A stretch of 10,294 bases of DNA from Spirochaetaceae bacterium. Its GTDB lineage: Bacteria > Spirochaetota > Spirochaetia > DSM-27196 > SLAA01. Each line of letters begins with the position of its first letter. Position 1 is the first letter of the stretch. Positions 1 through 6,562 of the stretch are shown here, one piece after another. The stretch is taken from positions 1-10,294 of the forward strand of contig PXEI01000054.1 of NCBI GenBank assembly GCA_003564775.1, in the 5' to 3' direction. A model generated the notes under the pieces. It searched no databases and was not told the DNA's origin. It saw only the letters and a program-made list of their open reading frames with translations. The position numbers and the translations under genes were made by a program.

Positions 1-34
1 CTACGGCAGGAAACCGTGCAACATGCAAATGGCT

Positions 35-69
35 AAACTGTTACAAAATTTCTTGTTTTGAAACAGTTT
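35..69 (-). terminator. AT-rich hairpin 30 bases past the phospholipase D gene, possible terminator
   Basis: The arms 35-48 and 56-69 pair at 13 of 14 positions (AAACTGTTACAAAA against TTTTGAAACAGTTT, one A/A mismatch) around a 7-base loop. It lies about 30 bases downstream of the stop codon of the minus-strand phospholipase D gene, the usual place for a terminator. The descending arm on that strand ends in TTT but no longer T-run follows, so intrinsic termination would be weak. A binding site or the end of a small repeat element is an alternative. The rest of 1-98 shows no gene. Confidence 0.4.
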
Positions 70-98
70 CCAAAGTTGAAGCAGTGATGGGCAAATTA

Positions 99-1385
99 TC
101 ATACCAATGTATTGATTGCTGTGCATTTGGAGTTTCCATGCTCCTCTACTTTCTGGCTCCACTCTTCCACTGAGAGACCGGTTCGTTGAGCCAGCATTCT
201 GCCCTCGAGTTCCTTGACGCAGTTGGGGTTGTCGGACTCCTGCGCGTCAAGAACAATGTTGAGTTCGACGTCAAAGTTGAAGGAGCGTTGATTGATGTTT
301 GCGGATCCGATCGTGAGGTAGCGTCCATCTACCAGCATGAGTTTTGAGTGCACCTTGACGTCTACGCTTGGATCGTCCGGGGCCACCAGATTAAAAATGC
401 CTAAGCGCCCATGATGGTCGCTCTTCATGAGTTCTGCGAAGTGCATGGAAGCGTTCACCCCCATAGTGAGTCGTCCAAGCGTGTCCGGTAACTCACGAGG
501 CATAACAATGACAACCTCCGGCCCATCTTCCCGCTGTAGCTGCTGCGACAGCGCCTGGGTAACGCTGTCACTGCTGAAGTACTGGTCTTCTATATAAATG
601 AACTCTGACGCGCTATTAATCATGGCATGGTAGACCGCCTTGATCTGGTGTGTGTTGTTCTGTTCCGGATCTGGATCCGACCTCGTCAGCGCAAGCATAA
701 CAGACGTGTTGTGCGCATCTACCTCAACACCTGCAGGCCACAGGGCATGATCTGCCGGACTCCAGTCGCCCTCCAGATTCAGGTCATAGGCGGCAATGGT
801 GTAGAGATCATGAACAAGAGGCCCGCTCAGGGCAACCTGCATATCATGGTACGGGGTATAGCTCTCGCCTTCCGGATTAACGCGGCCTTCATGAGTTGCC
901 AGGTGCTGCTCGGTATCCCAGCGGTCATGCGTCAGGTCAATACCGCCGACAAACGCAAGCACGTCATCTACGATCACGTATTTTTCATGCCTGGAGTTGA
1001 AGCGGGAGGCGGAGGACACAAAACTCACAGTCAGATTGGGCAGGCGTTCGGCAGCTTCCGTAAATTCGTCCGAAATATGATGGTCGCCTGAGAAGACAGG
1101 AGGGGCCTGCCACACACATATCTGAATTTGCAAACCCGGCCTGCGCTCGGCCAGGCTTGTCAACAACTCACCAAGGCTACCCGAGGCTGAGCTTTCGGGG
1201 TCGCTACTTCGCACAAGCCGAATGCGGTTATCAAATCCCCATCCAACGATCAGTATTCGGTGCTGCGCGCGAGAAAAGACATCATGCAGAGCAGCGTAGT
1301 ATGAAGCACTGTCCGGAAGAAAGGCCAACGACTCGGCCTTGTTGCGGTGTGCGTAGTGTTTTTTCTGCGCGAATGAAACGCTCAT
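99..1385 (-). CDS. phospholipase D family protein with two HKD motifs
   Basis: This 428-residue protein belongs to the phospholipase D superfamily, whose members hydrolyse or exchange phosphodiester bonds, mostly of phospholipids. Both catalytic HxK(x)4D motifs are present: H133/K135/D140, followed by FVGGIDLTHDRWDT, and H346/K348/D353, followed by IGSANINQRS. The GGIDL...RWDT block and the later IEDQYFSS (about 265-272) resemble true phospholipase D enzymes more than short single-HKD nucleases. Cardiolipin synthase-like activity is the main alternative. No signal peptide or membrane segment is evident, so it is probably cytoplasmic or peripheral. The start at 1385 is preferred to the ATG at 1409, because TAGGAA lies 8 bases upstream of 1385 and no ribosome site precedes 1409. 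It is divergent from the methyltransferase, and the two share about 118 bases of upstream DNA. Substrate cannot be inferred. Confidence 0.88.
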   Translation of the reverse strand: MSVSFAQKKHYAHRNKAESLAFLPDSASYYAALHDVFSRAQHRILIVGWGFDNRIRLVRSSDPESSASGSLGELLTSLAERRPGLQIQICVWQAPPVFSGDHHISDEFTEAAERLPNLTVSFVSSASRFNSRHEKYVIVDDVLAFVGGIDLTHDRWDTEQHLATHEGRVNPEGESYTPYHDMQVALSGPLVHDLYTIAAYDLNLEGDWSPADHALWPAGVEVDAHNTSVMLALTRSDPDPEQNNTHQIKAVYHAMINSASEFIYIEDQYFSSDSVTQALSQQLQREDGPEVVIVMPRELPDTLGRLTMGVNASMHFAELMKSDHHGRLGIFNLVAPDDPSVDVKVHSKLMLVDGRYLTIGSANINQRSFNFDVELNIVLDAQESDNPNCVKELEGRMLAQRTGLSVEEWSQKVEEHGNSKCTAINTLV

Positions 1386-1471
1386 TATTTGATTCCTATA
1401 TGCTTCCATTCAATGTACGAAGAATACTGCGAGAAGGAAAACGCGCGCATGCTCGTTCACGTCCAAGCTTG

Positions 1472-1481
1472 ACCGGCCGGT
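1472..1481. promoter_or_regulatory. palindrome ACCGGCCGGT between divergent genes
   Basis: A perfect 10-base palindrome lies in the 118-base region shared by the phospholipase D and methyltransferase genes, 23 bases before the methyltransferase ATG. It nests CCGG, GGCC and CGGCCG, all sites that known C5 methyltransferases can recognise. C5 methyltransferases often control their own transcription by binding upstream DNA, so an operator or a promoter-proximal methylation site is plausible. I saw no convincing -35/-10 pair beside it, and a 10-base palindrome can arise by chance. Confidence 0.25.
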
Positions 1482-1503
1482 TCATTTTGCGCACCATGCA
1501 CCA

Positions 1504-1513
1504 ATGCATGCAT
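1504..1513. promoter_or_regulatory. palindrome ATGCATGCAT covering the methyltransferase start
   Basis: A perfect 10-base palindrome overlaps the first candidate start codon of the methyltransferase. It sits in a patch (1491-1519) where ATGCA or CATGC recurs four times. With the ACCGGCCGGT palindrome upstream it could form a paired operator for autoregulation, but this is inferred from position only. The alternating purine-pyrimidine repeat could also be simple-sequence drift. Confidence 0.2.
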
Positions 1514-2655
1514 CCATGCCCAAGTTTGTGCGAACTATTGACCTGTTCTGTGGTGCCGGTGGACTCTCGGTGGGTTTTGAACAGCTGAGCGGCGTGCCAT
1601 TCAAGACGGTGTGGGCCAATGACTTCAATAGCTCCGCAGCAGACACCTTTAACCTCAACTTTGGGCCGGTGTGCCAGCCCGGAGATATTGTGAGCCTGCT
1701 GCAGGACCGGTCTCTAGAGATACCGCATGCCGATGTAGTAGTCGGCGGCCCGCCCTGCCAGGGCTTTAGCCTGCTGAACAAAGGGCGTCGCGACGACCCG
1801 CGCAAGAAACTCTGGATCCCGTTCATGGATGTCGTGGCTCGTTCGGGTGCCCGTCTCTTTCTAATGGAGAACGTTCCGCAGCTCGCAGGCTCCCTTGAGC
1901 ACCAGGAGATTCTTGCGTGGGCGGCGCACAGGGGCTTTTCGGTGTGGTCGGGTGTGCTGCTGGCAGCCGACTACGGTGTGCCTCAGACCAGAAAGCGAGC
2001 CTTCATTGTAGGCTCCATGGATACTGACCCGGCCGAGTTCTTCCCGCCGCCACCTACGCACCACAAGCCAGGCGTGGAGGTTGGAGCCGCCGAGTTGCCA
2101 CCGTGGTGCACCGTGGCCGACGCAATACAGGATCTGCCGCCGCCGGAGGGCACCGAGATTCGCAGCATCGACCCGCCCCTGGATCTGCAGTTTGGCCGCA
2201 CCCCAACCGAGATGAGCCAGGCGCGCTACCGGGCCATACCCGAGCAGGGTATGAACCGCTATGACCTGCAGCGCGCTGCCCCGGAGCTCACACCCGCCTG
2301 CTGGATTCGGAAGACCTCAGGCGGCACCGACCTCTTTGGCCGTCTATGGTGGAACCGCCCCGCCTTCACCATTCGCACCGAGTTTTACAAGCCTGAGAAG
2401 GGGCGTTACCTGCACCCGGAACAACATCGCCCTATTACTCACCGCGAGGCCGCACGCTTTCAGTCCTTTCCGGACACCTTTCGCTTTAGCGGCACAAAGA
2501 TTGAGATTGCTCGCCAGATTGGCAACGCGGTTCCACCGCAGCTTGCAGCGGCTTTAGCGCGGCAGTTGTACCAGCTCTACGTGCGCTGTAACAGGCTGTC
2601 TCGGGCTCGTTTGAGCTCCACGAACATGTGCGCGTCCCCACCCTGGTCAGGATGA
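1504..2655 (+). CDS. DNA (cytosine-5) methyltransferase
   Basis: The enzyme transfers a methyl group from S-adenosylmethionine to C5 of cytosine in a specific DNA site. The conserved motifs occur in order: I (DLFCGAGGLSVGF, 13-25), IV with the catalytic cysteine (GGPPCQGFS, C85), VI (MENV, E122), VIII (QTRKR, 161-165), a target-recognition region (about 172-310), IX (REAARFQSFPDTF) and X (RQIGNAVPP, 337-345). At 383 residues it is of normal length and looks active. The last 24 or so residues, after LYQLYV, are outside the family fold and are encoded opposite the 3' end of the J-domain gene. Neither ATG 1504 nor in-frame ATG 1516 (MPKFVR) has a clear ribosome site; 1516 gives the more usual N-terminus. 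No restriction endonuclease is recognisable nearby, so it appears solitary. Its target sequence cannot be read from the protein. Confidence 0.95.
   Translation: MHASMPKFVRTIDLFCGAGGLSVGFEQLSGVPFKTVWANDFNSSAADTFNLNFGPVCQPGDIVSLLQDRSLEIPHADVVVGGPPCQGFSLLNKGRRDDPRKKLWIPFMDVVARSGARLFLMENVPQLAGSLEHQEILAWAAHRGFSVWSGVLLAADYGVPQTRKRAFIVGSMDTDPAEFFPPPPTHHKPGVEVGAAELPPWCTVADAIQDLPPPEGTEIRSIDPPLDLQFGRTPTEMSQARYRAIPEQGMNRYDLQRAAPELTPACWIRKTSGGTDLFGRLWWNRPAFTIRTEFYKPEKGRYLHPEQHRPITHREAARFQSFPDTFRFSGTKIEIARQIGNAVPPQLAAALARQLYQLYVRCNRLSRARLSSTNMCASPPWSG
2577..2655. other. 79-base tail-to-tail overlap of methyltransferase and J-domain genes
   Basis: The methyltransferase stop (TGA, 2653-2655) lies on the codons for the HPD motif of the J-domain protein. 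The J-domain stop (2577-2579) lies at methyltransferase residues L358/Y359, where the recognisable methyltransferase fold ends. The shared DNA therefore encodes conserved J-domain sequence on one strand and an unconserved tail on the other. No terminator hairpin is visible between the two genes. Confidence 0.7.
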
Positions 2656-3305
2656 TGCTGAAGACTCAGGTGTCGATATCGACGCTTAATGAGCTCGGCG
2701 CTTGGGCGTGAGGGCGGATAGCTGCTTGGCAGGCATTCGAGCACATAGGTAGCCAGCAACAACTCCGTGGTTCCGGAGTTACAGCCGCGGTAACGCTTCT
2801 CCAGCCTGCCGAGGTGACGTCGGAAGACCTCTAACCAGTCGGGTGGGCTCAGCTTCCGGTACTCGTGCACACGCTTCTTGCTCCGTGGGAACAGGTGTTC
2901 CTGCCACAGCGGATGAGCGCTAGCGGCATTGTAGTGGTTTTCCAAGAAGCCCAGATACCGTGTGAACTCCACCACCGGTGATGGCAGGGAGCGCATCTCG
3001 CTGACAATGTACTGAAAACGGGCCTGGCGAGCCTGTTCACGTTCGCGTAGATAGTCGCGCTTTATGTGGAGGAACAGTGCGAAGAACGAATGTCTGGGAA
3101 GGCGGTAGGTCCGCATGAGATGCGGCAGATTTTTGTTGGCAATGCGGGCATGGTGCAGGAGGGTGTAACAGCGCTGACTCATACGCACGCGCTGGAGAGC
3201 CGGCTCCTTCTGCAGGTAACCCAGAAGCTCAGGGTAGTCCCTGTGCTTGCTGAGGGACTTGGGTTGGCGCGCAAGCAGCTGCTCCAGGCTGTACCGCTTC
3301 CTCAC
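2577..3305 (-). CDS. basic helical protein with C-terminal J-domain
   Basis: The last 60 or so residues of this 242-residue protein form a J-domain, the part of DnaJ-type co-chaperones that stimulates the ATPase of Hsp70/DnaK. Helix II (SAELIKRRYRHLSLQHHPD) ends in the diagnostic HPD motif at 218-220, then QGGD and helix III (AHMFVELKRARDSLL). Helix I is probably ELLLATYVLECLP. The preceding 175 residues are rich in Arg, Lys and His and look helical; I do not recognise them. There is no signal peptide, Gly/Phe region or zinc-finger domain, so this is not DnaJ itself. The start is GTG, overlapping the oxidase stop by one base (TAGTG), with GAGGTG 8 bases upstream, so it is translationally coupled to that gene. 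Its 3' end overlaps the convergent methyltransferase by 79 bases. The client or partner is unknown. Confidence 0.75.
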   Translation of the reverse strand: MRKRYSLEQLLARQPKSLSKHRDYPELLGYLQKEPALQRVRMSQRCYTLLHHARIANKNLPHLMRTYRLPRHSFFALFLHIKRDYLREREQARQARFQYIVSEMRSLPSPVVEFTRYLGFLENHYNAASAHPLWQEHLFPRSKKRVHEYRKLSPPDWLEVFRRHLGRLEKRYRGCNSGTTELLLATYVLECLPSSYPPSRPSAELIKRRYRHLSLQHHPDQGGDAHMFVELKRARDSLLQRT

Positions 3306-4720
3306 TAGGGCAGCACCTCAAATTGACCCATCATGCCTTCATCTTCATGCTCAAGCAGGTGACAGTGGTACATGAACACCCCGGTATAGTTTTCGAAATT
3401 CAGAACGATCTCCACCGTGTCACCTGGATACAGCAGAACCGTGTCCTTAGGACCACGTAGATGTGGTGGGGGCTGGCTCCCGTTCATTCGCAGAATCTGA
3501 AACTGCAGCCCATGCACGTGAAAGTTGTGGGGCATGGCCATCATCATGCCTTGGCTTGAGATGCGCCACACTTCCGTGGTGCCGAGCTTCACCTGTTCAT
3601 CTATCCGGCTCATGTCCATAGTGCGACCATTTATGGTCAGCCGTCCCCCGCGCCCCATGCTCGACAGAACAAAATCTCGGCGGCGAACCGCACCGGTGTC
3701 GGTGGGTGTCTCGCGGCGGACAAGCGTAGCAGGAAGCTCCCTGGACTGTTGCAGCGCCGCAGCTACGCGCAGACTGAGTGCGGTATAGGTGTTGCCTCCG
3801 TTGGACTCTGCCATGAGACTGGGCCGCGTGCCTTCCTGTCCTCGCAGATCAAGGACTAGTTCCGCACGCTCACCGGGTGACAGGACAACCTGTTCTACCT
3901 CAACGGGACGGCCGAGAAAACCACCATCGGTCGCAACCTGGTACATCGGTATTCCGCTGTCCATAAAGACCCTCAGGAGGCTGGAGTTACTACCGTTCAG
4001 TATCCGGAGTCTGATGCGTTGGTCCGAGACCTCAAGAAAGGGTTCGACCGCGCCGTTGGTCAGAAGTGCATTTCCAAAGTATCCATGCATAATGTCCGGC
4101 ATGCGCGGGTTGTACTCCAGCCTGCCGTCACGAGTGAAGCGGCGTTCCTGCAGAACAAGGGGGATATCGTCGGTGCCGTAGGTGTCGGGCAGAGCGAGCG
4201 AGTCTGAGTGCTCGTCGTCAATGATGAAAAACCCGGCAAGTCCCTGATAGACCTGCTCGGCCGAGGTGCCCATATCGTGGGGGTGGTACCAGAGTGTGGC
4301 TGCCTCCTGGGCTATGCGGAAGCGAGCCTCCCAGGTGTCGCCAGCCGGAACCCGCTGATGTGGCCCACCGTCTGCCTCGGCTGGCAGATGCGCGCCGTGC
4401 CAATGCACGGTTGTTGCCTCGTCCAAATGGTTGCGAACACGGAGCCGCACGTTGTCATTGCGGCGAACCCGAATGGTTGGCCCCAGGTACTCGCCGTTGT
4501 ACCCCAGCGTTGCGCTTTGAGTGCCGGTGGCAAACTCCCGAGTTCCGCGTTGTACCGTCAGGTCGAACACTCGTTCGCGGCCTTCGCTTCCAGACTCCTC
4601 AAGGATTGGGGGAATGCTGAGCGGCGCGCCCGTGATCAGCCGCTGTGCCGCTACCTGCACCGGTAGTGACACTATGAGACCGCAGACCCATGCCGCCCAA
4701 ACTATCGCTGTATTTTTCAT
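3305..4720 (-). CDS. CueO-like periplasmic multicopper oxidase
   Basis: Three-domain multicopper oxidase of 471 residues, of the family that oxidises Cu(I) or phenolic and metal substrates while reducing O2 to water. All copper sites are present: HWHG (H106, H108), WYHPH (H146, H148), HNFHVHG (H398, H401, H403) and HCHLLEHEDEGM, giving type 1 ligands C453, H458 and axial M463. DGGP, QGLAGFFIIDD and HCHLLEHEDEGMM closely resemble E. coli CueO, which detoxifies periplasmic copper. The long Met-rich insert of CueO is absent, although a MMMAM run precedes the H398 site. An N-terminal signal peptide (KN, then a hydrophobic stretch, then VAAQ) has no twin arginine. The start at 4720 is chosen because GGGAGGT lies 6 bases upstream and the signal peptide begins there; the ATG at 4750 has neither. 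It is first in an operon with the J-domain gene. Confidence 0.92.
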   Translation of the reverse strand: MKNTAIVWAAWVCGLIVSLPVQVAAQRLITGAPLSIPPILEESGSEGRERVFDLTVQRGTREFATGTQSATLGYNGEYLGPTIRVRRNDNVRLRVRNHLDEATTVHWHGAHLPAEADGGPHQRVPAGDTWEARFRIAQEAATLWYHPHDMGTSAEQVYQGLAGFFIIDDEHSDSLALPDTYGTDDIPLVLQERRFTRDGRLEYNPRMPDIMHGYFGNALLTNGAVEPFLEVSDQRIRLRILNGSNSSLLRVFMDSGIPMYQVATDGGFLGRPVEVEQVVLSPGERAELVLDLRGQEGTRPSLMAESNGGNTYTALSLRVAAALQQSRELPATLVRRETPTDTGAVRRRDFVLSSMGRGGRLTINGRTMDMSRIDEQVKLGTTEVWRISSQGMMMAMPHNFHVHGLQFQILRMNGSQPPPHLRGPKDTVLLYPGDTVEIVLNFENYTGVFMYHCHLLEHEDEGMMGQFEVLP

Positions 4721-4773
4721 GTGGTGACCTCCCGACTGTTCGGCACTCAACCTCTACAATCTACTTCACCACA
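4720..4773. repeat. spaced inverted repeat flanking the oxidase transcription start
   Basis: TGTGGTGA (4720-4727) and its exact complement TCACCACA (4766-4773) lie 38 bases apart. The first touches the oxidase start codon and the second falls in the spacer of the candidate promoter. Two half-sites on either side of a transcription start could bind a repressor by looping. Eight-base repeats at this distance can be accidental. Confidence 0.25.
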
Positions 4774-4786
4774 CGAACGAAGACAA
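4758..4786 (-). promoter_or_regulatory. candidate promoter of the multicopper oxidase gene
   Basis: On the minus strand TTGTCT (4786-4781) and TAGATT (4763-4758) are separated by exactly 17 bases. Each matches 4 of 6 bases of the sigma-70 consensus. Initiation would fall near 4751, giving a leader of about 30 bases that contains the strong GGGAGGT ribosome site before ATG 4720. Position and spacing are good and the hexamers mediocre. Confidence 0.4.
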
Positions 4787-4890
4787 ACTATGGATCTTTA
4801 CTATGCTGCCCGAGCCTCCGGCGTATGGCCAGTATTCAGGCACCGTTTGGTCATAAAATTCAGTTTTTTTGCTGTTGTCTACTACCCATA

Positions 4891-4910
4891 AAGGAATTGC
4901 TCCTTATAAT
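4891..4910 (+). promoter_or_regulatory. inverted repeat overlapping a consensus -10 before the REC-PAS gene
   Basis: AAGGA (4891-4895) and TCCTT (4901-4905) form an inverted repeat with a 5-base loop. It abuts and shares one base with a perfect TATAAT (4905-4910). The ATG at 4918 lies 7 bases after TATAAT, where transcription would begin, which suggests a leaderless message. If transcription starts further upstream instead (TAAAAT at 4854-4859), AAGGA would be the ribosome site for ATG 4909 and would be paired in the hairpin. No good -35 was found for either -10, so this is tentative. Confidence 0.35.
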
Positions 4911-6537
4911 GGTGGGAATGAATAAGTCCGTGCTGCTAGTTGAAGACGAGCGCATTGTTGCATTGACCCATTCCCGGACTCTGGAGAAGGCCGGGTACCA
5001 GGTTCAGGTTGCCTCTACCGGTGAGCAGGCGGTGCAGGCCGCGCTGAGTACGGATGCCCACTACGACATCATCCTCATGGACATAGATCTTGGCAGCGGC
5101 ATTGACGGAACGCTAGCTGCCGAGCAGATTCTTGCAGTGCGGGACCTGCCGGTGCTGTTTCTCTCAAGCCATACCGAACCGGAAGTAGTTGAAAAGACCG
5201 AGAGAATCACCTCATATGGGTATGTTGTTAAGGCCTCTTCACCCACAGTTCTGTTTGCCTCTATGAAAATGGCGTTTAAACTGCATGCGGCCAAACAGCA
5301 GCTTGAGCACGCCGAGCGTGCCCTCCTGGAAGACCGGGACAGTCTTCGCGAGATAATGGACGCCTCCCCGGTAGGAATAATAGCTGTCAATGCGGAGTTC
5401 GTGGTGGTTGGTGCAAACCGCGCGGCCGAGGCGCTAGCCGGGAACCAGCTTGATTCCCACAACGCACCTCGTTGTGGGGACTTTCTTGGATGTCGCAGCA
5501 GACACCTTGATCCTCACCGGTGTGGCGAAACGGTACAATGCGCTAACTGCCGCTTTTACCAGGATATTCGACGGGCACTCGATGATGGCACCACCGTCTC
5601 GCATCAGGAAGCCTTGTTTGAGTTCGAAGGCGTCACCGGCCCACGCACCGCCTACCTGCAGTACAGCACCGCCGTTAGCAGATTGAACGGAGGAGTCATA
5701 GCGCTGGTGAACTTTGAGGACGTCACCTCAACCCGCCGCGCTCAGGAACGCATGCGCTTGCTTTCTACAATTGCTGACAGCCATGGCAACGTCGTAATTA
5801 TCAGCGACGCGCAGCGCAAGGTTCTATGGGCCAACCAGGCAACCGTAGACTTAACCGGCTATAGCCTGGAGGATTTTCTGGGGAAAAACCCGGCCGATCT
5901 GCTTGAGGGTGAGAATCCGGATCTGGAGCTGAAGGCCAGAATAAGCAGTACACTGAATCAAGAGTTGCCCTATGAGGGGGAGATCCTCAACTACACCAAG
6001 GCGGGTGAGGCGTACTGGATCCGCATGTACATTCATCCGGTTCATGACGACTCGGGCGTACTCACCAACTTTGTGTCAATTCAGCACGATGTAACCGAAC
6101 GTCGAGCTTTTGAGCAGCGCTTGCTTGATCAAGAACAACGTGTAAAGGCAATCATGCGTCGCAGTGGAGATGGCATTGCAATTTTCGACGCGCATGGATT
6201 GCTGACCGACGCAAACCCCGCCTACTGTGAACTTGTCGGCCAGCCATTGGAGGAGTTGCAAGGCAAAGCGGTGAGCACACTTGCCGAGCGCATCCACCCT
6301 GAGCAGGCTGAGTCGTTGTTCAAGCAGATATACAAGGCCATAGCAGTGTGTGCGCCCGGGGTGGTCTACTGTTTTCGGTGCCTGGATGCAAACAACGAGT
6401 ACTACTGGCGTGAGGACAACGCAGTATTCTTCTACGACCATGACTGCAAGCTTGAACAGTCCTACGTCTTTGCCCGCAAAATATCCAGAGCGCAGCCTTC
6501 AGAGATGGCATTCACGGTGGCCGGAACAAATCAATAA
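4909..6537 (+). CDS. response-regulator receiver protein with three PAS domains
   Basis: The protein has 542 residues from ATG 4909 (539 from ATG 4918). Residues 5-125 form a receiver domain with acidic pocket E12/D13, probable phospho-acceptor D58 (ILMDIDLG), S86 and K108. PAS 1 (about 144-275) holds C189, C195, C205, C211 and C214 within 26 residues. PAS 2 (about 283-396) has GKNPADLLEG where a LOV domain would have the flavin-binding cysteine motif, so it is not a LOV photoreceptor. PAS 3 spans about 408-525. No kinase, GGDEF, EAL, HD-GYP or DNA-binding domain follows, and no sensor kinase gene adjoins. Phosphorylation presumably alters a protein interaction; the PAS domains may sense redox state, metal or a ligand. 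Longer upstream readings (from 4690) are rejected because they overlap the oxidase start and lack REC homology. It is probably co-transcribed with MsrA 25 bases downstream. Confidence 0.88.
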   Translation: MVGMNKSVLLVEDERIVALTHSRTLEKAGYQVQVASTGEQAVQAALSTDAHYDIILMDIDLGSGIDGTLAAEQILAVRDLPVLFLSSHTEPEVVEKTERITSYGYVVKASSPTVLFASMKMAFKLHAAKQQLEHAERALLEDRDSLREIMDASPVGIIAVNAEFVVVGANRAAEALAGNQLDSHNAPRCGDFLGCRSRHLDPHRCGETVQCANCRFYQDIRRALDDGTTVSHQEALFEFEGVTGPRTAYLQYSTAVSRLNGGVIALVNFEDVTSTRRAQERMRLLSTIADSHGNVVIISDAQRKVLWANQATVDLTGYSLEDFLGKNPADLLEGENPDLELKARISSTLNQELPYEGEILNYTKAGEAYWIRMYIHPVHDDSGVLTNFVSIQHDVTERRAFEQRLLDQEQRVKAIMRRSGDGIAIFDAHGLLTDANPAYCELVGQPLEELQGKAVSTLAERIHPEQAESLFKQIYKAIAVCAPGVVYCFRCLDANNEYYWREDNAVFFYDHDCKLEQSYVFARKISRAQPSEMAFTVAGTNQ

Positions 6538-6562
6538 GGCCAGACACAGCATGGAGGAACGC

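Noticed and set aside
627..1091. Plus-strand 154-codon open frame inside the phospholipase D gene
   Set aside because: It is antisense to conserved HKD-containing sequence, has no recognisable domain and is explained as a shadow frame.
99..2655. DISARM-like defence system (C5 methyltransferase plus PLD protein)
   Set aside because: DISARM also needs the DrmA helicase and DrmB. Neither is present, and the PLD protein has phospholipase-type features.
4863..4870. T-run in the divergent region as an intrinsic terminator
   Set aside because: The preceding hairpin (TGGCC with GGTCA) has only five pairs, including a G-U, and a loop over 15 bases, and no plus-strand gene ends upstream of it.
4690..4908. 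Longer N-terminus for the REC-PAS protein
   Set aside because: The extra residues overlap the oxidase start, show no homology to a receiver domain, and REC begins naturally at MNKSVLLVEDE.
5770..6100. LOV photoreceptor domain in PAS 2
   Set aside because: GKNPADLLEG aligns with the LOV signature but lacks the cysteine that binds flavin.
6350..6562. Longer N-terminus for MsrA overlapping the REC-PAS gene
   Set aside because: GGAGG and a signal peptide begin at ATG 6563; the upstream part is a shadow of the REC-PAS reading frame.
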